Below, piece by piece: positions 26,659 through 33,135 of a stretch of 64,000 bases of DNA. The first letter of the stretch is position 1, and the number at the start of each line of letters is the position of its first letter. Source of the stretch: Pacificoceanicola sp049803835 (GTDB lineage: Bacteria > Pseudomonadota > Alphaproteobacteria > Rhodobacterales > Rhodobacteraceae); the NCBI RefSeq assembly GCF_049803835.1, contig NZ_JBNAGK010000009.1, positions 124,001-188,000 of the forward strand. Reading direction: 5' to 3'. The notes beneath the pieces were generated by a model. It did not search any database. It was not told where the DNA came from and worked only from the letters and a program-made list of their open reading frames with translations. The position numbers were made by a program, and so were the translations under genes.

Positions 26659-27141
26659 TCACTTGCGGAAACGGTCGAGGCTCACCACTTCGGCGTCGCG
26701 ATGCGCCGGTTTGGTCTCGGGTTTCTTGCCGCCGGGGCCGTCCGGGGGCGTGTCGTCGTCTTCGTCCTCGTCGTCCTCATCCCCGGCGTCCTGGCTTTCG
26801 AAGCGCAGGCCGAATTCGACGGAAGGGTCCACGAAGGTCTTGATCGCGTCATAGGGAATGTAGAGCCGCTCCGGCGCGTCGCCGAAGTTGAGCGTCACGG
26901 CAAACCCCTCGTCCGAGACGTCGAGATCGTCGAACCAGTGTTGCATGACCACCGTCATCTCGCCCGGGTAGCGGTCCGAGAGCCAGTCGGCCAGTTCCGC
27001 GTCCGGGTGGGCGGTGTCGAAGGTGATGAAGAAATGGTGGTCCCCGGGAAGGCCATTCTCGCGCACACCTTCCAGCACTTCCTGGATCAGGCCACGCATG
27101 GCCCGGTGCATCAGTCTTCCGTAATCAATCCCGCGGGACAT
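26659..27141 (-). CDS. sspB: ClpXP adaptor SspB (alpha type)
   Basis: SspB tethers ssrA-tagged proteins to ClpX for degradation. The 160-residue protein has the folded substrate-binding domain (GDHHFFITFDTAHPDAELADWL, MTVVMQHWFDDLDV, FAVTLNFGDAPERLYIPYDAI), then a very acidic linker (DEDDEDEDDD), and ends in a basic, conserved tail (AEVVSLDRFRK), the likely ClpX-docking tip. This is the layout of alphaproteobacterial SspB. The tmRNA gene that writes the tags lies only about 1.3 kb away. Confidence 0.9.
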   Translation of the reverse strand: MSRGIDYGRLMHRAMRGLIQEVLEGVRENGLPGDHHFFITFDTAHPDAELADWLSDRYPGEMTVVMQHWFDDLDVSDEGFAVTLNFGDAPERLYIPYDAIKTFVDPSVEFGLRFESQDAGDEDDEDEDDDTPPDGPGGKKPETKPAHRDAEVVSLDRFRK

Positions 27142-27240
27142 CCCTGATCCTCTTATTCGTTTCCCCTCAGCATATTGAATATGGCGGCGAGGGAAAGAGC
27201 AAGAATCGAGGATTTGGCCACCGGCCCGTCGTGCGCGCTC

Positions 27241-27265
27241 CTGACCGCCTTTTGGGGGCGGTCAG
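27241..27265 (-). terminator. hairpin overlapping the stop of the DUF1194 gene
   Basis: CTGACCGCC (27241-27249) and GGCGGTCAG (27257-27265) form a perfect 9-bp stem with a 7-base loop. The right arm contains the TCA that encodes the TGA stop of the minus-strand gene, so the hairpin begins at its last codon. There is no long T run. Confidence 0.4.
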
Positions 27266-27906
27266 AACAGGATTCGGCTGATTTCACGCAGGATCTTTTC
27301 GCGGATGGCGCGGGCGTAATCGCGGTGACCGCGGGCGGTCTCGACGAAGCCGTCGCGGGTCACGAGGTGGCGGCGGTAGAAATTGGTGACCGCGACGCCC
27401 AGTCCCTCGATGGCGAGGCCGTTGATCGTGACCCCGGCGCGCTGCGCCCGTTGCCTCATCTGCCGCACGTCGGCCCCGGCGTTGGGCGTGCCATCGCCGG
27501 AGACGTCGATGACGTGGCGGTGGCAGTCCGGCGCCCGGGCGAAATGACGGAGGGCAAAGCCGATGGCTTCGGCGGGGGCGGTGTCGGAGAGCTGGAAGGC
27601 GCGGTCCAGGCCGCGAACCTGCGCGGCGAAATTCGCCACATGCAGGGCGCTGCGCATTGGCGTCCAGTCGAGGCTGACCTGTTGAAGGTCTGCGCCCGAC
27701 CATTGCACCACGCTGAGCGCAATCTCGTCTCGGACCAGCGTGTCGACGATGTCCGGGTCCTGCAGCGCCAGCGCCAGCCCGTCGATCTGCAGGCGGAACT
27801 CCCCGGCGTCGACCGATTGCGAGACGTCCATGGCAAGGATCAGCGCCGTCTGACAGGCCGCGGCGGGGGTGGCAAGGGTCACGGACAGGAGCGCGGCGCG
27901 GATCAT
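27262..27906 (-). CDS. secreted DUF1194 (von Willebrand A-like) protein
   Basis: A 214-residue protein with a signal peptide (MIRAALLSVTLATPAAA). The mature part has a VWA-type metal-site motif, LILAMDVSQSVDAGEF (DxSxS), and later VIDVSGDGTPN, so a MIDAS-like fold is likely. The family occurs in alphaproteobacteria and its role is unknown; metal-dependent protein binding in the periplasm is the natural inference. The ATG at 27906 gives a good signal peptide, while the longer TTG start at 27942 does not. Confidence 0.82.
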   Translation of the reverse strand: MIRAALLSVTLATPAAACQTALILAMDVSQSVDAGEFRLQIDGLALALQDPDIVDTLVRDEIALSVVQWSGADLQQVSLDWTPMRSALHVANFAAQVRGLDRAFQLSDTAPAEAIGFALRHFARAPDCHRHVIDVSGDGTPNAGADVRQMRQRAQRAGVTINGLAIEGLGVAVTNFYRRHLVTRDGFVETARGHRDYARAIREKILREISRILF

Positions 27907-27938
27907 GGATGGAGCCTGCTCCACCGCCCGCGCTTTGG

Positions 27939-28301
27939 TCAAGCCCAGGGGCCGGGGTTTGCCCAGAGAAGGAATGCGGCGGGCCCGGCTTCGAGTGCGA
28001 ACCAGGCAAGGGCCTTGGGTTGGGGCGGGTGGTCCAGGATCATGGCCAGCGTCCGTCCCGTGGCCGCGCCGACATAGGCCACGCCCAGCATGGCATAGGC
28101 GCCGGGCGCGCCGGTGACGAGGCAGACAAGGCCGAGCGCAACGAACAAACCGCCGGCAGAGGCGCGCAGCTCGCTCAGGCCCATGGTGCTTCGGGTCGGC
28201 TCAAGATCGAGCACCTGCGCCGTATAGCGCGGCGCGAGCAGGCCGAAGAGGCCGAGCGCGATGGTCAGCAGGGAGATGGCATTGTTGAGGATGTCGGTCA
28301 T
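27939..28301 (-). CDS. DUF4345-like membrane protein
   Basis: 120 residues with four predicted membrane helices: AISLLTIALGLFGLLAP, SAGGLFVALGLVCLVTG, AYAMLGVAYVGAATGR and ALAWFALEAGPAAFLLW. The conserved-looking GLSELRASAGGLFVALG and YVGAATGR(T)LAMILD match small four-helix proteins of the DUF4345 kind. It lies upstream of the DUF1194 gene on the same strand, with the starts and stops 32 bp apart. Function unknown. Confidence 0.75.
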   Translation of the reverse strand: MTDILNNAISLLTIALGLFGLLAPRYTAQVLDLEPTRSTMGLSELRASAGGLFVALGLVCLVTGAPGAYAMLGVAYVGAATGRTLAMILDHPPQPKALAWFALEAGPAAFLLWANPGPWA

Positions 28302-28394
28302 GGGTCCGCCTTGGCTTTCTGCCACGATCTGGTGCGACTGCGCGGAATGTCCAGACCGGACACCGCAGGAACCGGGGCAGGGACGCCTTGGAAG

Positions 28395-28711
28395 GGAAAG
28401 TGCAGGCTTCTGTTGCCAGGTGCCTGCGAACCCCGCCTTACGCTGCAAAGCGCAAGGGCTTAGATTTCGATTCCTCGAACCGCTTACGCGGCCAGAGCAA
28501 CCGGAGCACGATTGTCGTTTGCAATTGTACTGTTTGCACCGATAACGGTGGTGGCTCACCGGGACAAAGCTACATCTTTACGCGTTCGTCGATCCTGTTT
28601 CGTCCCCATGATCCCCAAACGAAGGATTTTGGTGGAGACGCCGGGTACCGCCCCCGGGTCCGATCCGTTTATTCCATGCGCGTTTATGCCCATAGTCCCC
28701 CGAAGGAGACA
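28395..28711 (-). ncRNA. ssrA: tmRNA, circularly permuted two-piece form
   Basis: tmRNA rescues stalled ribosomes and tags their products. On the minus strand the acceptor piece comes first (from about 28711), with its 3' end GGCGTCTCCACCA at 28630. A 22-base intervening segment follows, then the coding piece starts GGGGACG at 28607. GGGGACG and CGTCTCC pair as a 7-bp acceptor stem, which proves the permuted order. The tag frame runs from GCA at 28522 to TAA at 28484 and encodes ANDNRAPVALAA. A CACCG-TTAT-CGGTG hairpin sits before the resume codon. The 3' limit is approximate, set at the last stem (28402-28427). The start is set from the promoter at 28718-28746. Confidence 0.93.
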
Positions 28712-28717
28712 GGATGC

Positions 28718-28746
28718 AATATAGGCCCGGGGCGGGGCGGTTTCAA
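28718..28746 (-). promoter_or_regulatory. sigma-70 promoter of ssrA
   Basis: On the minus strand, TTGAAA (28741-28746) and TATATT (28718-28723) are separated by exactly 17 bases. This places the start of transcription near 28711, just before the tmRNA acceptor piece. It is one of the cleanest promoters in the window, as expected for an abundant stable RNA. Confidence 0.75.
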
Positions 28747-28771
28747 GCGGGTCTATGGGGGACAGGGGCCG

Positions 28772-28808
28772 GGGTGAGAATAATTTCAGACTAAAATTAT
28801 GCTCACCC
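28772..28808. terminator. 37-bp palindrome between xthA and the ssrA promoter
   Basis: GGGTGAG and CTCACCC form the outer 7 bp, one unpaired position follows, then ATAATTT and AAATTAT form another 7 bp around a 7-base loop. It begins 14 bases past the xthA stop and ends 26 bases before the ssrA -35 box. It may end xthA transcription, though the U-rich part lies inside the stem, or bind a regulator acting on ssrA. Confidence 0.55.
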
Positions 28809-28821
28809 TCACGGGCGGTGG

Positions 28822-29631
28822 TCAAAGCGCAAGGTCGAGCACCACCGGCACATGATCCGACGGTTTGTCCCTTCCGCGCACGTCTTTCTGGATTTCGCAG
28901 GAGACCATCAGGTCCGCGGCCTGCGGCGTCAGCAGGAAGTGGTCGATGCGGATGCCGTTGTTGCGTTGCCACGCGCCCGCCTGGTAGTCCCAGAAGCTGT
29001 AGTGCCCCGGTCCTTGCGTCTGTGCCCGGAAGGCCTCGGTGAAACCGAGGTTGACGATGCGGCGGAAGGCATCGCGGCTTTGCGGCAGGAACAGCGCGTC
29101 GTCCGTCCATTGCTCCGGCTTCGCCGCGTCCTCCGCCTGCGGGATGATGTTGTAATCGCCGCCCATCAGCGCCGGCATCTCCTCCGCCAGCAGCGCCTTC
29201 GCCCGCGCCTCCAGCCGCTTCATCCAGTCCAGCTTGTAGGCGTATTTCCCGCCCGGCACCGGCAGCCCGTCCGCGCCGAGTTCCACCGGATTGCCGTTCG
29301 GCAGGTACAGCCCGCACACCCGGCAGGCGTGTTTGTCGCCCACGACCGTCGCCTCGATCCAGCGCGCCTGTTCGTCCGCCTCGTCGCCGGGCAGGCCGCG
29401 CGTGACGTCCTCCAGCGGCAGCTTGGACAGGATTGCGACACCGTTGAAACTCTTCTGACCGTGCGTTGCCACGTTATAGCCGCGCTCCTCGAAGACCTCG
29501 CCCGGAAAGGCCGCGTCGACCGATTTGATCTCCTGGCATAGAATGACGTCGGGGTGAGCCTCATCGATCCAGTCGGTGAGTGCGTTCAGACGGGCCTTGA
29601 TCCCGTTGATGTTGAAGGTGGCGATTTTCAC
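28822..29631 (-). CDS. xthA: exodeoxyribonuclease III
   Basis: AP endonuclease/3' exonuclease of base-excision repair, 269 residues. The family motifs are complete: KIATFNINGIKARL, LCQEIKS (metal-binding Glu), LYLPNGNP, GGDYNIIP, WDYQAGAWQRNNGIRIDHFLL and PSDHVPVVLDL. The start is a GTG at 29631 with AGGAG 9 bases upstream; the frame stays open further 5' but without family similarity. It lies upstream of ssrA on the same strand, separated by the 37-bp palindrome. Confidence 0.95.
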   Translation of the reverse strand: MKIATFNINGIKARLNALTDWIDEAHPDVILCQEIKSVDAAFPGEVFEERGYNVATHGQKSFNGVAILSKLPLEDVTRGLPGDEADEQARWIEATVVGDKHACRVCGLYLPNGNPVELGADGLPVPGGKYAYKLDWMKRLEARAKALLAEEMPALMGGDYNIIPQAEDAAKPEQWTDDALFLPQSRDAFRRIVNLGFTEAFRAQTQGPGHYSFWDYQAGAWQRNNGIRIDHFLLTPQAADLMVSCEIQKDVRGRDKPSDHVPVVLDLAL

Positions 29632-30016
29632 GTCTGGCGTCTCCTGTTTGCGGGCCGACCGTTTCGGGTTTTGGCGCGGCAGGCAAGCCGGAAAACGTCC
29701 CGAACCGGGCACTCCCCAGGTCGCCGCGGCTGGCCGCGGTCCGGCTTTGTTCCCGTCCGACCGGCGTTGCCGGGAATCGATTCGGGACTTTGCAACTTTG
29801 CAAACCCCCGTTGCGTTGCAAACTTCGAAACAATCCACAGGAAAAAATTCTCTGGGGATAACTCGGATATGGGAGCGGGTTAGCGTCAGTGTGACACAAA
29901 GTTCGTGTGAATACTTTCGGTATTAATCAACCTTAACAAGAATTAACTTTTTTGCAAACGCGTTTTCCGTGCAACTCGAAAGGGTCTACCACGCAACCCT
30001 TTCGAGGAACACGAAA
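29632..30016. other. 385-bp divergent intergenic region, AT-rich on its right side
   Basis: The gap lies between xthA and the tandem-repeat gene. It is richer in A and T than its surroundings from about 29770 on. It has repeated TTTGCAA words (29784-29822), a TCCACAGG and a GGGATAAC (possible degenerate DnaA-box-like words), a TTAACAAGAATTAAC stretch and a T6 run near 29948-29953. It must hold both promoters, but I cannot name a convincing -35/-10 pair. It ends in the hairpin at 29975-30006. Confidence 0.5.
29975..30006 (+). promoter_or_regulatory. perfect 11-bp hairpin running into the Shine-Dalgarno site of the repeat gene
   Basis: CTCGAAAGGGT (29975-29985) and ACCCTTTCGAG (29996-30006) are perfect complements around the 10-base loop CTACCACGCA. 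The last three bases of the right arm (GAG) are the start of the GAGGAA ribosome-binding site of the gene at 30017. Folding would partly hide that site, so translation control by temperature, a small RNA or a protein is plausible. The structure is seen directly; the control is inferred. Confidence 0.65.
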
Positions 30017-30679
30017 ATGACTGCACACAAGAAGCACAGCTTTGCTGAAGAAATCCTTTCCAACGGCCGGACTCACAGCGCATTTGACGGCGACGCCGTC
30101 GAAAGCTGCATGTCCTGGTCGGGGCCTTCTGGCCACGAGATGGCGTCGGGTGACGCTGTTGAGAGTCTGATGTCCTGGTCTTCCCCCCGTGACAGTCGTG
30201 CAGAAACCGGCGACGCTGTCGAGGCTTTCATGTCCTGGTCCGGCCCGAAGGCCTCCCGGTCGCTGACCGGCGACGCCGTCGAAGCGTTCATGTCCTGGTC
30301 GAAGCCGGAAGGCACCCGCGCCGAGACCGGCGACAATGTCGAGGCCTTCATGTCGTGGTCCGGCCCGAAAGCCTCCCGCACCGACTCTGGCGACGCTGTC
30401 GAAGCGTTCATGTCCTGGTCGAAGCCCGAAGGTACCCGCGCCGAAACCGGTGACAACGTCGAGGCGTTCATGAGCTGGTCGGGCCCGAAGGCGACCGCAG
30501 CCGAGACCGGCGACGCCGTCGAAGCGTTTATGTCCTGGTCGAAGCCGGAAGGCACCCGCGCCGAGACCGGAGACAATGTCGAGGCCTTCATGTCGTGGTC
30601 CGGCCCGAAAGCCACCGCCTCCGAGACCGGCGATGCCGTCGAGGCGTTCATGAGCTGGTCGAAGCCGACCCGCGCCTGA
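30017..30679 (+). CDS. tandem-repeat protein with ten GD-VEAFMSWS units
   Basis: A 220-residue protein. A short N-terminal part (MTAHKKHSFAEEILSNGRTH, then SAFD) precedes ten 20-residue units beginning GD(A/N)VE(A/S), each with an invariant MSWS and then (G/K/S)P. From about unit 4 the units alternate: GDAVEAFMSWSKPEGTR then GDNVEAFMSWSGPKA(S/T), giving a 40-residue higher-order unit. Cysteine occurs only in unit 1 (ESCMSWS). There is no signal peptide or membrane helix. GAGGAA lies 7 bases before the ATG. The layout resembles a multi-core peptide precursor with a leader, but a structural or scaffold protein is possible. Rhodobacterales may have a DUF family for it; I cannot confirm that. Confidence 0.82.
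   Translation: MTAHKKHSFAEEILSNGRTHSAFDGDAVESCMSWSGPSGHEMASGDAVESLMSWSSPRDSRAETGDAVEAFMSWSGPKASRSLTGDAVEAFMSWSKPEGTRAETGDNVEAFMSWSGPKASRTDSGDAVEAFMSWSKPEGTRAETGDNVEAFMSWSGPKATAAETGDAVEAFMSWSKPEGTRAETGDNVEAFMSWSGPKATASETGDAVEAFMSWSKPTRA
30089..30676 (+). repeat. coding tandem repeat, 60-bp period, ten units
   Basis: Units start at 30089 and then every 60 bp to 30629, the last being cut short by the stop. The phase never slips. Segments 30301-30373 and 30541-30613 differ at one position only (a C/A change in the GGC/GGA glycine codon), pointing to a recent 240-bp duplication, while units 1-3 are clearly older and more diverged. Differences between units are often at third codon positions, which suggests the peptide is under selection. 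Confidence 0.9.
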
Positions 30680-30744
30680 GCCGCAGAGATACCCGGGCGG
30701 GGCGGATTGGCCGCCTTGTCGCCAAAACGAGAGGAGCCATCCCG

Positions 30745-31806
30745 ATGAGCAACGTTATTCACCTGGCCGTCCCGTCCCGGATCCTGCCCTTGGAAGCGCG
30801 GATCACCGCGCTTCTGGCTCTCTTCGCCGAACATCGCCGCACCGGCGACGATGTGTTCTGGCTGAAGGAGAACGGGGAGATGCTGAACATCCTGCAAAGC
30901 ACGGGGCTTCCCGTGCCCGCCGAGGCGCTGGCCGTGCATGCGGGATTCTACGCCAAAGCCGCGAAACGGCTCCAGTTTTTCCCGCAGTATTATCGCTTTC
31001 TGGTCTCGCTTGCGCTCGATCTCGAAGATCTGGGAATGCCGGGCCACGAGGCCGAAAAGATGGTGGCCTTCGCCGACCGCGAGGGCCTCGTGCAGGCGGA
31101 GATGTCCGACCTGCAACGCGCCGAAGCGCGTCGGCTGTTGACGCGGCGGGGCGTCGATCCTGTCCGTGATGCAGGGCTGGACGACCGGCTGCGCGCCTTT
31201 GTAAGCAGGACAAGAACCTTTGCCCTGCCCAACAAGAAGGCGGCCTACGAGCTGACGCACATCGTGTTTTACCTCACGCAATATGGCCATCGCCCCGCCG
31301 ATCTCGGCCCCGAGGCGGTCACCAGCCTGCATTTCGCCGGGCTGACCGCGTTCCTTGACCAGAACGCCGACCTGCTTGCCGAGATCTGTCTTGCGATGCG
31401 TTTTCTGGGTGAGGTACCGCCGCCGGTCTGGACCGGCTGGCTGCGCCGCGAGACATCCTTGTTCAACGTCGAGGCGGGCGAGACCGTCTCCATCAACGAT
31501 GATTACCACGACTTCCTGATCTGCAACTGGCACGAGGCCATCGAGGGCGGGGAGCCTTTCCGCAAGCCGATGAGCCTTGGCCGGATGCGCTTCGACAAGC
31601 GCCCGACGCAGGCCGCCGCGCTGCGCGAGATCAGCCAGGCGATGCTGGCGCTCGACGATGCGCGGGTGGGCGACTGGTCGGTGATGAAACGCCGCATGGC
31701 GGAATCCGTCTCGCAGGAAGCGCTCGGCATGCTGGAGATGGCCGCAACGACCAGCGCGCATTTCGAGGCTTATTTCGAGGGCTTTGCCCGGGCAGGTGCA
31801 CAATGA
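30745..31806 (+). CDS. DUF6902-like alpha-helical protein
   Basis: A 353-residue soluble protein with no signal or membrane segment and a mostly helical pattern. Recognisable stretches are NKKAAYELTHIVFYLTQYGHRP, ADLLAEICLAMRFLGEVPPPVW and NDDYHDFLICNWHEAIEG; the last two suggest a helical barrel. I think it is the Rhodobacteraceae family named DUF6902, from memory. GAGAGGAG precedes the ATG. It follows the repeat protein by 65 bp, and its stop overlaps the exporter start by 4 bp. It might act on the repeat protein, but no catalytic motif can be named. Confidence 0.7.
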   Translation: MSNVIHLAVPSRILPLEARITALLALFAEHRRTGDDVFWLKENGEMLNILQSTGLPVPAEALAVHAGFYAKAAKRLQFFPQYYRFLVSLALDLEDLGMPGHEAEKMVAFADREGLVQAEMSDLQRAEARRLLTRRGVDPVRDAGLDDRLRAFVSRTRTFALPNKKAAYELTHIVFYLTQYGHRPADLGPEAVTSLHFAGLTAFLDQNADLLAEICLAMRFLGEVPPPVWTGWLRRETSLFNVEAGETVSINDDYHDFLICNWHEAIEGGEPFRKPMSLGRMRFDKRPTQAAALREISQAMLALDDARVGDWSVMKRRMAESVSQEALGMLEMAATTSAHFEAYFEGFARAGAQ

Positions 31807-32675
31807 ATCCCTCTGTCGTCGGTGCCGCGCTGGCGGTGCTCTTCACCGGCATGATCGCCGCCGCCGACGGCATCACCAAGCTGGTCGCGGGCAATTACGA
31901 GGCGCCCCAACTCTATGCCCTGGCCGCGGCGCTGGTGGCGCTGATGGCGGCGGGCGCGTCAGGGGTCAGCCGCGGCGAGACGCTGCGCATCCGCTCCGTC
32001 AAGCCGATGATCCTGCGGACCGTTCTGACGGTGGTCGCGGCGATAGCCTTCTTCCAGGCATTCAGGCACCTGCCGTTCGCGGATGTTTTCCTGTTCATCG
32101 GGCTGATCCCGCTGATCGCGGCGGCCCTCTCCGGCCCGATCCTGGGCGAGACGCCGCGCCCGGTGGCCTGGCTTGCCCTGAGCATCGGGGCGGGCGGCGT
32201 GATCTTCCTTATGCCCGGCGGCATTTCCGGCGCACAGGCGGGCCACCTCTGGGCGCTTGTCGCGGCACTCAGCGGGGCGGTGTCCATGCTGCTGGCCCGG
32301 GTGATCGCGAAGGTCGAGCGGGCGCCGCTGGCGCAGGTCTTCTGGCCCAACCTCGGCCTCGCGCTTGTGATGGCGCTGGCGCTGCCGTTCGTCTGGAAGC
32401 CGATGGGTGTGATGGACGGCATCTGGATCGTCACCTACGCCGGGTTCCTGTTCGGCGCACGCTATGTCTCCGCCGAGGCCATGCGGTTCCTGCCGGCCTA
32501 TGTCGCCATGCCGGTGATGAACGTGCAGTTTGTCTGGATGGTGGGCATCGGCATCTATGCCTTCGGCGAGATCCCGAGCTTTGGCACGGTGATGGGCGTC
32601 ATGCTGGTTATTGCCTCCGGGCTGTATCTCGTGGCCGAGGAAACCATCGCCCGGGGCGCGGCGCAGGACGTCTGA
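31803..32675 (+). CDS. EamA-family (DMT) exporter
   Basis: A 290-residue inner-membrane protein with ten predicted helices in two five-helix halves, the drug/metabolite transporter layout. The first half has FFQAFRHLPFADVFLFIGLIPLI and the second RYVSAEAMRFLPAYVAMPVMNVQFVW, the usual EamA contact regions. The family exports amino acids, nucleobases or other small metabolites. Its start overlaps the DUF6902-like gene by 4 bp, so the two are translationally coupled, and an intrinsic terminator follows. The substrate cannot be told from sequence. Confidence 0.87.
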   Translation: MNPSVVGAALAVLFTGMIAAADGITKLVAGNYEAPQLYALAAALVALMAAGASGVSRGETLRIRSVKPMILRTVLTVVAAIAFFQAFRHLPFADVFLFIGLIPLIAAALSGPILGETPRPVAWLALSIGAGGVIFLMPGGISGAQAGHLWALVAALSGAVSMLLARVIAKVERAPLAQVFWPNLGLALVMALALPFVWKPMGVMDGIWIVTYAGFLFGARYVSAEAMRFLPAYVAMPVMNVQFVWMVGIGIYAFGEIPSFGTVMGVMLVIASGLYLVAEETIARGAAQDV

Positions 32676-32696
32676 CCCACCTTCATGTGATGCGTC

Positions 32697-32724
32697 AACC
32701 GCCGCTGGCAAGCGGAGGTTTTGT
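32697..32724 (+). terminator. intrinsic terminator after the EamA gene
   Basis: AACCGCCGCT and AGCGGAGGTT pair with one mismatch around the loop GGCA, followed by TTGTCTT. It closes the repeat-protein/DUF6902/EamA transcription unit. The convergent erpA gene ends just beyond it. Confidence 0.7.
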
Positions 32725-32734
32725 CTTGAGAAAA

Positions 32735-33058
32735 TCAGATCGAGAAGGACGTGCCGCAGCCGCAGGAGCTGGTGGCATTGGGGTTCTCGATGACGAAGCG
32801 GGCGCCGATGAGTTCGTCGCTGAAGTCGATCACGGCACCGGCAAGGAAGGGCAGCGACACCGGGTCCACCACCACGCGCTGGCCGTGCCCTTCGAGCACC
32901 AGATCCTCGCCCTCGGGGTTGTCGAGCCGGATGTCATACTGGAAGCCGGAGCAGCCGCCGCCCTCGACGGCGACGCGCAGCGCCTTGCCATCCTCGCCCG
33001 CGCCGATCTCGGCGAGGCGTTCGAAGGCGCGGTCCGTCACTTTCGGGGGGAGTTGCAT
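32735..33058 (-). CDS. erpA: iron-sulfur cluster insertion protein ErpA/IscA-like
   Basis: A-type carrier that hands Fe-S clusters to target enzymes. 107 residues. All three ligand cysteines are present: GGGCSGFQYD and the C-terminal SSCGCGTSFSI. The start at 33058 (MQLPPKVTDRAFERL) has AGAGG 9 bases upstream; an ATG three codons earlier sits right on that site. It is divergent from dgt, whose ATG lies 78 bp away. ErpA and IscA are hard to separate by eye; the single-gene context favours ErpA. Confidence 0.88.
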   Translation of the reverse strand: MQLPPKVTDRAFERLAEIGAGEDGKALRVAVEGGGCSGFQYDIRLDNPEGEDLVLEGHGQRVVVDPVSLPFLAGAVIDFSDELIGARFVIENPNATSSCGCGTSFSI

Positions 33059-33135
33059 GCTCTGCATCCTCTTGCTTTCATTCGTGTCCTGTCTCGAATA
33101 TATGGGCGCAAGGGACGGGCGACAAGGATGGACGG

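Noticed and set aside
26582..26854. Small plus-strand frame opposite the end of sspB
   Set aside because: It overlaps the well-supported sspB tail and has no family similarity that I can see.
28556..29317. Minus-strand protein frame across the tmRNA gene
   Set aside because: It runs through the tmRNA and opposes no motif; the RNA structure and tag explain this segment.
30089..30676. CRISPR-like regular repeat array
   Set aside because: The whole 60-bp period is conserved without unique spacers, and it stays in one reading frame. It is a coding tandem repeat.
30073..31803. Minus-strand frame opposite the tandem-repeat gene, itself repetitive
   Set aside because: Its repeats mirror the 60-bp DNA period. 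The plus strand has the ribosome site, start and operon order.
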